Shown here: piece after piece, positions 47,647 through 55,853 of the stretch
How the letters are laid out: each line of letters starts with the position of its first letter
Numbering within the stretch: position 1 is the stretch's first letter
Source: UBA6059 sp040219045
GTDB lineage: Bacteria > Bacteroidota > Bacteroidia > Cytophagales > Cyclobacteriaceae
DNA: 64,000 nucleotides
Direction: 5' to 3'
Assembly (NCBI GenBank): GCA_965229505.1
Contig: OZ245881.1
Location: 4,092,001 to 4,156,000, forward strand
Notes under the pieces: model-generated
Database searches by the model: none
Seen by the model: only the letters and a program-made list of their open reading frames with translations
What the model was told of the DNA's origin: nothing
Position numbers and translations under genes: made by a program

Positions 47647-48795
47647 CTAGAATAGAAATAGCTTTTTGGCGGTCTTTGTCAGAAACTTGTCATGAGCCTT
47701 CTCGATTGCTTCTCCGCCGAAGCGATACGCAGTATTGCAAAATATTGCGATGGTAATATCCTGCTTAGGGAAGTACATCAAGTTGGCTTGAGTGCCAAAG
47801 CCCCAACCCGAATGACCAATGAAGTACTTGTAGGGAAAGCCTTTATCATACATAAGTCCTAGACCATACCTGGGGTTATCCGGCATCACCCATGTCTTCA
47901 TTTCAGCCAAAGATTGCTCGCTGATAATGCTGCCATCAAGCAAGAGGTCCATAAACTTCGCCATATCAGAGATAGTGCTCCTGATGCCATCTTCACCATA
48001 TGACCAGTCGGCATAAGCCTTTTGCTGTTGAGTAGAGTTCTCAAACTCATCATCATCATTTTCGTCGGCGTACCCATTCACTAGCAATGCAGCAGGAGCC
48101 CGTTCATTTTTATAATAGGTATTGTCCAGACCATGTTCTTTAAAGAGTGCTGAGTACAGATCCTGATGTGGCTTACCTGTAACGGATTCCATAATCATGC
48201 AGAGCAAAATGTAGTTAGTGCTCGAGTACTGATAGCGTTCTCCCGGTTTAAAGTTGCCGGGCTGACCATAGATGTATTGCTCGAGTACCGCCGCAGGAGG
48301 GGTCTTGTGCAGGTCTAACTTACCAGAAAAGAAATCCTGAAGCGCCTGTTCGTCATATTCGAAATTAGGAAAGCCGCTGGTCATGTTCAGCAGCTGCCTG
48401 ATTGTCACTTGATTTCCATATTCAAAGCCACCAGTGACATTTGGCCACAGATACTCCGTCATTTTATCATCAAGAGAAACAACCCCTCGCTCAGCAAGCT
48501 GAAGCATAATAGTGGCCGTGTAAGTCTTACTAATACTGCCGAGATAAAACACCGATGCTTCAGTGACAGGGGACTTTGATTCGAGCTCAGCATGACCTGC
48601 CTGATACGTCCATTGACCGTGCTTAGGGTGATCAATATAGAAGCTTAATCCTACCAGACCATCGTCCACGGCCTGGTCCATGTACTTCTGGATTTTTCTA
48701 TACTTAGATGGAAGTTTGTCCTTCTTCTGCCCATTGGACGCATGAGCAATGCACATGATGTACAGCAGCGCCACTACGATAAGATTCGTACGCAT
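47647..48795 (-). CDS. Secreted class C beta-lactamase-like serine hydrolase
   Basis: 382 aa from the ATG at 48795; signal peptide ends near AHASNG. Active-site motifs are intact: the nucleophile SISK in FYLGSISKTYTATIM, the YSSTNYILL tyrosine motif, and HSGWGFG near the end. It is the working counterpart of the degenerate hydrolase at 6102. It probably acts on esters or peptidoglycan-like amides in the periplasm. A longer open frame up to 48870 exists but lacks a signal sequence. Confidence 0.85.
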   Translation of the reverse strand: MRTNLIVVALLYIMCIAHASNGQKKDKLPSKYRKIQKYMDQAVDDGLVGLSFYIDHPKHGQWTYQAGHAELESKSPVTEASVFYLGSISKTYTATIMLQLAERGVVSLDDKMTEYLWPNVTGGFEYGNQVTIRQLLNMTSGFPNFEYDEQALQDFFSGKLDLHKTPPAAVLEQYIYGQPGNFKPGERYQYSSTNYILLCMIMESVTGKPHQDLYSALFKEHGLDNTYYKNERAPAALLVNGYADENDDDEFENSTQQQKAYADWSYGEDGIRSTISDMAKFMDLLLDGSIISEQSLAEMKTWVMPDNPRYGLGLMYDKGFPYKYFIGHSGWGFGTQANLMYFPKQDITIAIFCNTAYRFGGEAIEKAHDKFLTKTAKKLFLF

Positions 48796-48872
48796 AGTTT
48801 CTTTGTTTTGACCTCTGCAAATCACAATAGTATATGGCAACTGAGGTAGTAAATATGCGACAATTTTCAACT

Positions 48873-49679
48873 TTAACCTGATGGCAACTGAGTGGGTAAG
48901 TAGTGGTCAAAAGACAACTTTCCGGGAGTTGTGTGGGTAAAATTCTGCACTTCCTTGATCAAATGATTTTGGTCATAGTAGCCTAGTGTGTTTGCTACCG
49001 CAATTGGGTGGGCAGGTGAAAAATTAGCAAGTTGCTCGAGGGTATGTTTAAACCTGAGAAGCCTCAGGAAGTACTTTGGGGAAACCCCAATCTCATTCTT
49101 GAACCAGCGTTGCAGTGTTCGTGGAGTACAGCATAGGAGATCGCAAAGTCTGTCAACCGAAGTAGCGGTATGGTTCAATGAGCCTAGAGAATCAAGCATA
49201 CTTCGATCATGCAGTAGTTTTGAGTTCAGCATTTCGTTGATCAAGGTTTCAACGGTCGGAATACTCGTTGAGGAGCTGATGATTGATATCAATTGGCAGC
49301 TAGATGAATCCAAAAATTCAGAAACTCCAATGACAGGTTTTGAGATAAGCTCCTTTGCTGCTAAGCCGGAAAGCCTGACTAAAGGGAGCACACCCAGAGG
49401 TTTGAAGACTATTCTGATAAACCTGAACTTCTCTGAAACAGTAATTTTGCTCGGCTCTTCAATGAAAGTGAAGCAGCAACTTTCTGAAATTTGATATTGA
49501 TGATTCCGGTAGGAAAGGGTGAAGCTGCCCGCCAAGACTATCAGCAGCTCTGAGGTCGCCTCCGGATAGCCAAAAGTTACAAAAGGTAATGCATCAGTGT
49601 GATCATTCTCGACCAGCTGGATATACTGCACATACTGACCAAGGAGGGGTGATATCTGAAGTGGACGAACATTTGGCAT
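48873..49679 (-). CDS. AraC family transcriptional regulator
   Basis: 268 aa. The N-terminal part is a cupin-like sensor segment (LIVLAGSFTLSYRNHQYQIS). The C-terminal DNA-binding domain contains DRLCDLLCCTPRTLQRWFKN and IAVANTLGYYDQNHLIKEVQN, the two helix-turn-helix units of AraC. It lies directly upstream of the beta-lactamase-like gene on the same strand (77 bases), so they may form a unit. Confidence 0.85.
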   Translation of the reverse strand: MPNVRPLQISPLLGQYVQYIQLVENDHTDALPFVTFGYPEATSELLIVLAGSFTLSYRNHQYQISESCCFTFIEEPSKITVSEKFRFIRIVFKPLGVLPLVRLSGLAAKELISKPVIGVSEFLDSSSCQLISIISSSTSIPTVETLINEMLNSKLLHDRSMLDSLGSLNHTATSVDRLCDLLCCTPRTLQRWFKNEIGVSPKYFLRLLRFKHTLEQLANFSPAHPIAVANTLGYYDQNHLIKEVQNFTHTTPGKLSFDHYLPTQLPSG

Positions 49680-49717
49680 TCCCGATAGAGATACGCATCT
49701 ACCAATCAGAAGTTACT

Positions 49718-50131
49718 TCACAGCTGAGCGGCCACAGCCAATCCCATCACACCAATAACCAGACATAATGGTACATAATAGCGATTGTCATATTTGGCAA
49801 ACTCCGTGCTTTTTACTGTTTTGAAAAAACCAACGTACTTGAAGTCACCGATAGACCTAAGCAAGAAAATGGATGGGATTGTCCAGCCCACAATGTGGGT
49901 CATGGTACCAGACAAAGTGGGAGCAGGAAGTATGAAGTAGTAGGATGCGAAACCGAGCAAACCAAGTCCGACTACCATGCTTGACACTGGCCCAGTCTTG
50001 AGGACGTGCTGGCCACTTTCGTTAGTGGGTAGTGCATTGGATAGCCACCATTGGCCGCCAGCAGCCCAATAGAAATGCAGCAAACTGAGGCTACTGAAGA
50101 TTATAATCAGGACGATTAGAAGGTAGGACAT
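49718..50131 (-). CDS. DUF3995 membrane protein
   Basis: 137 aa, four hydrophobic segments. The SLLHFYWAAGGQWW opening and YYVPLCLVIGVMGLAV ending match DUF3995. Function unknown. The ATG at 50131 (MSYLLIV) is preferred to 50143. Confidence 0.7.
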   Translation of the reverse strand: MSYLLIVLIIIFSSLSLLHFYWAAGGQWWLSNALPTNESGQHVLKTGPVSSMVVGLGLLGFASYYFILPAPTLSGTMTHIVGWTIPSIFLLRSIGDFKYVGFFKTVKSTEFAKYDNRYYVPLCLVIGVMGLAVAAQL

Positions 50132-50288
50132 ATGTTTTTGCACTTTGGTCTAACATGCAATAAGAATACTAAAGTAGCACTTTTTTGATATTCAATAGTG
50201 ATAAGCATGGACATCTCTTAATTATTGATAATCAGTGAGTTAATTCGTAGATTCAGAGAATTGCTTTTTTTGACTAACCCAAATGATT

Positions 50289-51098
50289 ATGAAAAGATTA
50301 CAATTTTTTTGTGTCGCGTTGCTGATGGCAATCACCGTCAGAGCGCAAGAGCCCATCTTTCTTTTAATGGAGTTTATGAAGGTCAGTCCCAGCCAAACAG
50401 CAGCTTATTGGGAAACAGAGACCTTTTGGCAAAAAATTCACGAACAACGCGCTATGGCCGGTGACATAGTAGGCTGGGATTTGTTTTCGCTGACGCCAGG
50501 AGACATCACTGATGGTTACCAGTTTATGACAGTTCAGCAATTTTCAGATCCTGCCAAAATGATGGGAGATGGAATGAGTTGGGAAAAACTCTTAGGCTAT
50601 GCAAAAAAGGCTTACCCTGATATGTCTGAAGAGGATATAGAGGCTAAAATCATGAAGTCTGGTGAGACGCGTCTCCTGGATAAGAGAAGGTTTCTGCGAA
50701 TAATCGATGGAACTGAAGGAGAATTGGACTTTAAGAAAGGAATGATTGCCCAGATCGATTTCATGAAGGTCGATTTTAACAGCATGGGTGCTTATGAGGC
50801 CTATCATCAAGCCGAGAATGGCGTATTCAAGCCGGATCATCAGAAACAGGTGGATGCAGGCTACAAGATGGGCTGGGGTTTGGGCATGGTGATGTCTCCT
50901 ATGGGCAGTGATACCTACGCCACCCATATTACCTGGAATTTCTTCAATGACTGGAATCAATATTTTAACCGCTGGAATAATGACGATGAAGAGCCATCTG
51001 CAGAAATGCTGAAAAAGATTAGAGATGGATTGGCGACTAGAGACATGCGGATGTCTGTGCTGGCCGAACTGCAAATGATGGCCAGAGCGCCGGAATAA
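50289..51098 (+). CDS. Secreted protein with two internal repeats, unknown function
   Basis: 269 aa. Signal peptide ends at VRAQ. The mature part contains two related halves. The first starts FMKVSPSQTAAYWETE with a later GWDLF; the second starts FMKVDFNSMGAYEAYHQAE with MGWGLGMVMSP. The repeat suggests a duplicated ferredoxin-like (ABM/dimeric barrel) fold, but this is a guess from spacing. A start at 50283 (two codons earlier) is possible. A terminator-like hairpin follows. Confidence 0.6.
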   Translation: MKRLQFFCVALLMAITVRAQEPIFLLMEFMKVSPSQTAAYWETETFWQKIHEQRAMAGDIVGWDLFSLTPGDITDGYQFMTVQQFSDPAKMMGDGMSWEKLLGYAKKAYPDMSEEDIEAKIMKSGETRLLDKRRFLRIIDGTEGELDFKKGMIAQIDFMKVDFNSMGAYEAYHQAENGVFKPDHQKQVDAGYKMGWGLGMVMSPMGSDTYATHITWNFFNDWNQYFNRWNNDDEEPSAEMLKKIRDGLATRDMRMSVLAELQMMARAPE

Positions 51099-51106
51099 TA
51101 TTATGA

Positions 51107-51141
51107 GTGAGCTGCTGAAAACCACGGTGGCTCACCTTTTT
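51107..51141 (+). terminator. Possible terminator after the repeat protein gene
   Basis: GTGAGC / GCTCAC arms separated by 17 bases, then CTTTTT. The stem is short but the T-run is clear. A second hairpin-like pair (GAGCTGCTGA / TCAGCTGAGC) overlaps it. Confidence 0.45.
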
Positions 51142-51270
51142 ATCAGCTGAGCAGCTATTTTTAGTCCCTGTCCTTTACCCAGGCTGCTCAGTGTCACGTG
51201 TGTGCCGTAGCGGTTGACTGCAACGAATAAAATCCCTACTTTGACCTTGCTTTTTTAAACTTTATAAGCC

Positions 51271-52203
51271 ATGCCGAAGATCAACATTAGCAAATCCGTG
51301 CTTATCCATGCCGAGGTAGGCCGTGTTTTTAGTATCCTCAATGACTTTCACCACTGGCGTGCATGGTCTCCATGGTTGATCATGGAGCCCGAGGCAAAAG
51401 TGGATGTAGCCGAAGACGGTAAGTCCTACGAATGGAAAGGCAACCGAACCGGTAGTGGCAATATGCAGGTGGTCTCAGAGGAAATGAACACCTCAATTGA
51501 TTATGATCTTACCTTTTTGACTCCATGGAAGTCCACGGCTAAGGTGCGGTTTGAGCTATCACAAAAGGATAACGACACCCAAGTGACATGGATCATGGAT
51601 AGCAGTTTACCCTTCTTCATGTTTTGGATGAAGAAAATGATGGAGGCTTTTGTAGGGATGGACTATGAGAGGGGACTGGCATTGCTCAAGGATTATGCAG
51701 AAGATGGAAAGGTGCATTCTCGCCTGGACTTCAAGGGATATGAGCAGTATGAGGGGTGTCGGTATATTGGACTTAAGACTGATTGTACCATAGATACCAT
51801 CGGCCCGGCGATGGAAAAGGATTTCGAAAAACTGTGGTCCTTCGCTGAGGGCAATAAGGATCAAATAGCGGCACAACCCTTTACAATTTATCACAAATGG
51901 GATGTCGTCAAAAAGAAGGTGTCCTACACAAGCGGTATCCCCATGAAGTCGATTCCTGAGGACTTACCAGAAGAGATGATCACGGGTACCATACCAGCGA
52001 CACGGGTATATACGCTTGCCCATCATGGGCCATATGATCATCTTGGAAATGCCTGGAGTACGATGTATTCTATGCATCGCAACAAAGAGCTTAAACTGAA
52101 CAAAAAGGTTCATCCCTTCGAAGTTTATGTCACAGACCCCAGCACCTCGAGTGGAGATGACCTGATTACTGAAATTAAGTTTGCAGTGAAGCAAGAGACA
52201 TGA
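51271..52203 (+). CDS. SRPBCC-GyrI-like fusion protein
   Basis: 310 aa. Residues about 1-150 are an SRPBCC polyketide-cyclase-like domain (VLIHAEVGRVFSILNDFHHW, RAWSPW). Residues about 160-305 are a GyrI-like/AraC-effector-binding domain (YIGLKTDCTIDTIGPAME, HHGPYDHLGNAWSTMY, PFEVYVTDP). Both domains bind small hydrophobic molecules, so this is probably a cytoplasmic sensor or carrier. Its TGA overlaps the next ATG (ATGA), so the pair is coupled. Confidence 0.8.
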   Translation: MPKINISKSVLIHAEVGRVFSILNDFHHWRAWSPWLIMEPEAKVDVAEDGKSYEWKGNRTGSGNMQVVSEEMNTSIDYDLTFLTPWKSTAKVRFELSQKDNDTQVTWIMDSSLPFFMFWMKKMMEAFVGMDYERGLALLKDYAEDGKVHSRLDFKGYEQYEGCRYIGLKTDCTIDTIGPAMEKDFEKLWSFAEGNKDQIAAQPFTIYHKWDVVKKKVSYTSGIPMKSIPEDLPEEMITGTIPATRVYTLAHHGPYDHLGNAWSTMYSMHRNKELKLNKKVHPFEVYVTDPSTSSGDDLITEIKFAVKQET

Positions 52204-52526
52204 CGAGAGCGGAAGTACTTGAATGCTTTAAGGTGGTCATCGATATGCATCCTGACGTTGTGCTGAAAGGCAAAACCATGCCCTACACCTCGGCCAATGG
52301 TCACATGTTCAGTAGCCTGAATAAAGTTGGTGAACTAGGCCTCAGACTCGGCAAGGAAGACCGTGAGCAATTTTTGGTGGATCACAACACCGAGCTTTTT
52401 GTGACCTACAATACGGTGATGAAAGAGTATGTACGCGTACCCGAATCACTGCTCCAACGACCTGAGGCATTTTTACCATATCTTGAGAAGAGCTACAAGT
52501 ATATCTTGAGTTTAAAGCCGAAGTAA
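52200..52526 (+). CDS. Small cytoplasmic protein, TfoX-like resemblance only
   Basis: 108 aa. Phrases such as KGKTMPYTSANGHMFSSL, LGLRLGKEDREQFL and VMKEYVRVPESLL are protein-like and appear conserved, and some relatives are annotated as TfoX/Sxy-like. The assignment is weak. It overlaps the SRPBCC-GyrI gene by 4 bases (ATGA) and is likely co-translated with it. Confidence 0.55.
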   Translation: MTRAEVLECFKVVIDMHPDVVLKGKTMPYTSANGHMFSSLNKVGELGLRLGKEDREQFLVDHNTELFVTYNTVMKEYVRVPESLLQRPEAFLPYLEKSYKYILSLKPK

Positions 52527-52547
52527 ACTTAGAAAACCAATAGTTTT

Positions 52548-52605
52548 CGATCACTCCGACATTCCGGTTTTCGCTCGGCGAAATACCGGGATCTGTATGC
52601 AAGTC
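52548..52605. repeat. Short intergenic repeat remnant, ATTCCGG type
   Basis: ATTCCGG (52560) is followed by GCGAAATACCGGG and ATCTGTATGC. This resembles the ATTCCGG...CCGGAATCCGTGTG module at 58963-59016. The arms are imperfect. It probably belongs to the common intergenic palindromic elements of this genome. Confidence 0.4.
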
Positions 52606-52684
52606 TAGCGCAGAATTAATGGCGGCTATCCTTCATTTCGCGCGTATTGATTAAATTTCACATTCAAGAAAACCAATCCAATCC

Positions 52685-54805
52685 ATGAAATTGCTTCAAC
52701 ATACGCTTTTGGCCAGTTCCCTTTTTTTACTTTGGAGCTGCTCATCGGCACCCGATACTCAGGTTCAATCCCCTGATGGTCAAATCGCCATTCAGTTTAG
52801 TCTCACAGCGGACGGTGCTCCACAATACGGCGTGACCTTCAAAGGTCAGGAGGTGATCAAAAGCTCTACTATGGGTTTTGAGTTTCAGGGACAAAACCCA
52901 ATGACTTCTGGTTTCGAAATTGATAAGGCTGAAAACTCATCCTACTCCGAAACCTGGGAAATGCAGTGGGGAGAGCAGCGTCTGGTGGACAACAACTACA
53001 ATCAACTGTCTGTCACACTAATTGAAAATGCTGAGCCGAATCGTCCGCTCATTATTCACTTCAAAGCCTATGATGACGGCATTGGTTTTAGATACGAATT
53101 CCCTGAACAGTCGGCCGTGGATTCGGTGGTCATTATGGATGAGTTCACCCAATTCAACCTCACTGGTGATCATAAGACTTTTTGGATCCCGGGTGATTGG
53201 GACATTTACGAACATTTGTACAACACCTCCAAAATCAGTGAAATTGACGCGATCAGCAAGCGGGACCATAAAGACTTGGCGGCCACTTACATTCCTGAGA
53301 ATGCGGTAAACACGCCCGTTACGATGAAAACGGCTGATGGCATCTACCTGAGTTTCCACGAAGCGAACCTCACCGATTACGCAGGAATGACTTTGAAAGT
53401 GGATACAGATAATTTCTCGCTGACCAGCAATTTGGTGGGCTCGGATCTACTGGGTTATAAAGTGAAGCGCGCACTTCCATTTGCCACTCCCTGGCGGACC
53501 ATTCAGATCAGCGACGATGCAGCTGGGTTGATTGATTCCAACCTGATTGTCAACCTCAATGAACCCAATAAAATTGGAGACGTAAGCTGGTTCCAGCCAA
53601 TGAAATATGTTGGTATTTGGTGGGAAATGCATCTGGGCGTGTCCACTTGGGACTATGAAGGTACGCAGAGCATGGACACCTGGGCCGAGGATGGATCGGT
53701 CAGAGAAGCTGTCCCACATGGTGCGAATACGGAAAATGCCAAACGATACATTGATTTTGCAGCGGCCAATGGATTCAAGGGGTTGCTGGTGGAAGGCTGG
53801 TACACCGGCTGGGATCATTGGATTGGATTTGAAGACCGGGAGGGGGTCTTTGATTTTGTGACTGAATATCCAGATTACGATATAGAGGAGGTGGTTCGCT
53901 ACGGAAAGGAAAAAGGCGTGGAGTTGATCATGCACCACGAAACATCAGCAGCACCGCGGACTTACGAGCAGCAGCTTGACACGGCTTATGCCCTGATGCA
54001 GTCATTGGGCATCCATTCTGTAAAAACAGGCTATGTAGGCCGCATCATTCCCAAAGGCGAATACCACCACGGTCAATGGATGGTCAATCACTACCGTAAA
54101 GTACTTGAGCACGCAGCTAAATATCAGGTGGCGGTCAATGCCCATGAACCGATCAAAGCAACCGGTATTCGGCGGACCTATCCGAACGCTATTGCACGGG
54201 AAGGTCTTCGCGGACAGGAGTTCAATGCGTGGGCAACTGATGGCGGAAATCCACCAGAGCATTTGCCCATCGTCGCATTTACCAGAATGTTGGGTGGGCC
54301 CATTGACTTTACACCGGGCGTATTCGAACTATCACTGGCACCTAAACCAAACAACCAAATCAATACGACACTCGCCCAGCAGCTAGCACTGTACGTAGTG
54401 ATCAATAGTCCAATTCAGATGGCTTGTGACTTGCCAGAAAATTACGAAGGGCATCCGGCACTTCAGTTTATCCGCGATGTTGGTGTGAATTGGGAGAAAT
54501 CCATTACGCTGAATGGAGAAGTGGGAGATTTTGTGACCATAGCTCGTGAAGAACGCGAAACGGGCAACTGGTTTGTGGGAAGTATCACAGATGAAAATGA
54601 AAGAGAAGTCACCATCAAATTTGATTTTTTGTCTGAGGGAAGCCAATACAAGGCGGTCATTTATAAGGATGGTGATGAGGCTCATTACAAAAGTAATCCC
54701 GGCGCTTATGAGATAGTGGAGCTTCAAGTCAGTAGTCAAAGTTCAGAGACCTTTCGATTGGCTCCAGGAGGTGGTCTTGCAATTAGTTTAATAAAAGTTC
54801 AATGA
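52685..54805 (+). CDS. GH97 alpha-glucosidase-type lipoprotein (SusB-like)
   Basis: 706 aa. A lipobox L-L-W-S-C-S-S places it in the envelope. The (beta/alpha)8 core is flanked by beta domains as in GH97. Catalytic Glu residues can be matched to SusB (Glu439, Glu508, Glu532): here Glu419 in MHHETS, Glu488 in NAHEP and Glu512 in GQEFNAW, the same spacing to the residue. The GIHSVKTGYVG loop also fits the inverting alpha-glucosidase branch rather than the retaining alpha-galactosidases. It cleaves alpha-glucosidic bonds; the substrate is not read. No sus-like partners nearby. Confidence 0.92.
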   Translation: MKLLQHTLLASSLFLLWSCSSAPDTQVQSPDGQIAIQFSLTADGAPQYGVTFKGQEVIKSSTMGFEFQGQNPMTSGFEIDKAENSSYSETWEMQWGEQRLVDNNYNQLSVTLIENAEPNRPLIIHFKAYDDGIGFRYEFPEQSAVDSVVIMDEFTQFNLTGDHKTFWIPGDWDIYEHLYNTSKISEIDAISKRDHKDLAATYIPENAVNTPVTMKTADGIYLSFHEANLTDYAGMTLKVDTDNFSLTSNLVGSDLLGYKVKRALPFATPWRTIQISDDAAGLIDSNLIVNLNEPNKIGDVSWFQPMKYVGIWWEMHLGVSTWDYEGTQSMDTWAEDGSVREAVPHGANTENAKRYIDFAAANGFKGLLVEGWYTGWDHWIGFEDREGVFDFVTEYPDYDIEEVVRYGKEKGVELIMHHETSAAPRTYEQQLDTAYALMQSLGIHSVKTGYVGRIIPKGEYHHGQWMVNHYRKVLEHAAKYQVAVNAHEPIKATGIRRTYPNAIAREGLRGQEFNAWATDGGNPPEHLPIVAFTRMLGGPIDFTPGVFELSLAPKPNNQINTTLAQQLALYVVINSPIQMACDLPENYEGHPALQFIRDVGVNWEKSITLNGEVGDFVTIAREERETGNWFVGSITDENEREVTIKFDFLSEGSQYKAVIYKDGDEAHYKSNPGAYEIVELQVSSQSSETFRLAPGGGLAISLIKVQ

Positions 54806-54960
54806 GGAGTACCAGAATGGATCACTCAGTCGTCAATGGGTAAAAATAAGCCTCTTGGAGTGCAAGTGGTTCATTGTTGTTTACCTATTCAGCGCAAGCC
54901 TCAAGGTATACTATGTGTATTGCTTGCTTGTCGGAATCCTATAAATTGGTGTTAACCCTA

Positions 54961-55734
54961 ATGCAGCCGCCAAACTCATTGTTTCATCGATTTTTAGAAC
55001 CAATTCCAAGTGATGAGTTTCCAGAAGGACTTAATAACCCTTTTGAAGGGAGCCCTTATCACATCGCAATTACCGCTTCTCATCAGCTTTATCGGAAGAT
55101 TGACAATACAGACTGGAATCACAACTTCGGGATAGATCGGCGTACTGAGAACTCGATTGGAAAAATGTTTGGAGTACTGGTAGTGGCCACTGATCGTGGA
55201 GAAGTTGGTTATTTGGCTGGATTCTCCGGTAAGATTGGTGAGTCTAATCACTTCGCAGGTTTTGTTCCCCCAGTTTATGATGCTCTGGAAGCTGAAAGCT
55301 TTTTGAAACAGGGGATGGATCGGCTAGCAGACTTTAACAGGAAAATCAAGTTGCTTGAGGGGGATAGCTCTGCTATTATAGATGAGGAAAGAGCACAACT
55401 CTTTCAGCAGAGGCGTCAAAATTCTGACGCGTTGCAGGAGCGAATTTATCAGAGCTATGAGTTCTTGAACAGCAACGGAAAAGCCAAAAATCTCAAAGAA
55501 ATATTCGATTTGGCTGGTTACAAAAATCCTCCGGGTGGTGCAGGGGAGTGTGCGGCTCCCAAACTCTTTCAATACGCCTTCGAAAATAAGCTACGGCCTG
55601 TTGCGCTAGCAGAGTTTTGGTGGGGTGTCTCACCCAAGTCTGGGAGCTACTTGCACAAACAGTACTATCCATCATGTGATCACAAGTGCCGACCTATTCT
55701 TGGACATATGCTGGAAGGATTGGTTACGTTTTGA
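54961..55734 (+). CDS. Stand-alone N-terminal domain of a Bacteroidota RluA-type pseudouridine synthase
   Basis: 257 aa from the ATG at 54961; the frame is open from a TTG at 54874. The phrases GKMFGVLVVATDRGEVGYLAGFSG, GFVPPVYDALEAESF, GGAGECAAPKLFQYAF and CDHKCRPILGHMLEGL are typical of the N-terminal half of large Bacteroidota RluA-family proteins. In those the catalytic domain follows directly. Here the protein stops after LEGLVTF and the next bases show no synthase sequence. It may be a stand-alone domain, a truncated gene or a split protein. Its role without the catalytic part is unknown. Confidence 0.75.
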   Translation: MQPPNSLFHRFLEPIPSDEFPEGLNNPFEGSPYHIAITASHQLYRKIDNTDWNHNFGIDRRTENSIGKMFGVLVVATDRGEVGYLAGFSGKIGESNHFAGFVPPVYDALEAESFLKQGMDRLADFNRKIKLLEGDSSAIIDEERAQLFQQRRQNSDALQERIYQSYEFLNSNGKAKNLKEIFDLAGYKNPPGGAGECAAPKLFQYAFENKLRPVALAEFWWGVSPKSGSYLHKQYYPSCDHKCRPILGHMLEGLVTF

Positions 55735-55793
55735 TAGCTATTAACTCTCCTGCCTAGATATTAAACTCAATGGTCTGATTTTAGGCTAGCCTG

Positions 55794-55823
55794 GCTCAGA
55801 GTCACCTGTGTGTCACTCTGAGC
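55794..55823. terminator. Possible bidirectional terminator
   Basis: GCTCAGAGT / ACTCTGAGC with a 12-base loop between the stops of the convergent RluA-domain and ABC permease genes. No long T-run on either side. Confidence 0.45.
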
Positions 55824-55853
55824 TTATGTTGTCATAACCGCTTTCATTCTGAA

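Noticed and set aside
50592..51125. 177-codon minus-strand ORF opposite the repeat protein
   Set aside because: The plus-strand frame has a signal peptide and internal repeat; the minus ORF has no recognisable domain.
52548..52610. CRISPR or direct-repeat array
   Set aside because: Only imperfect inverted pieces, no regular spacing or repeated unit.
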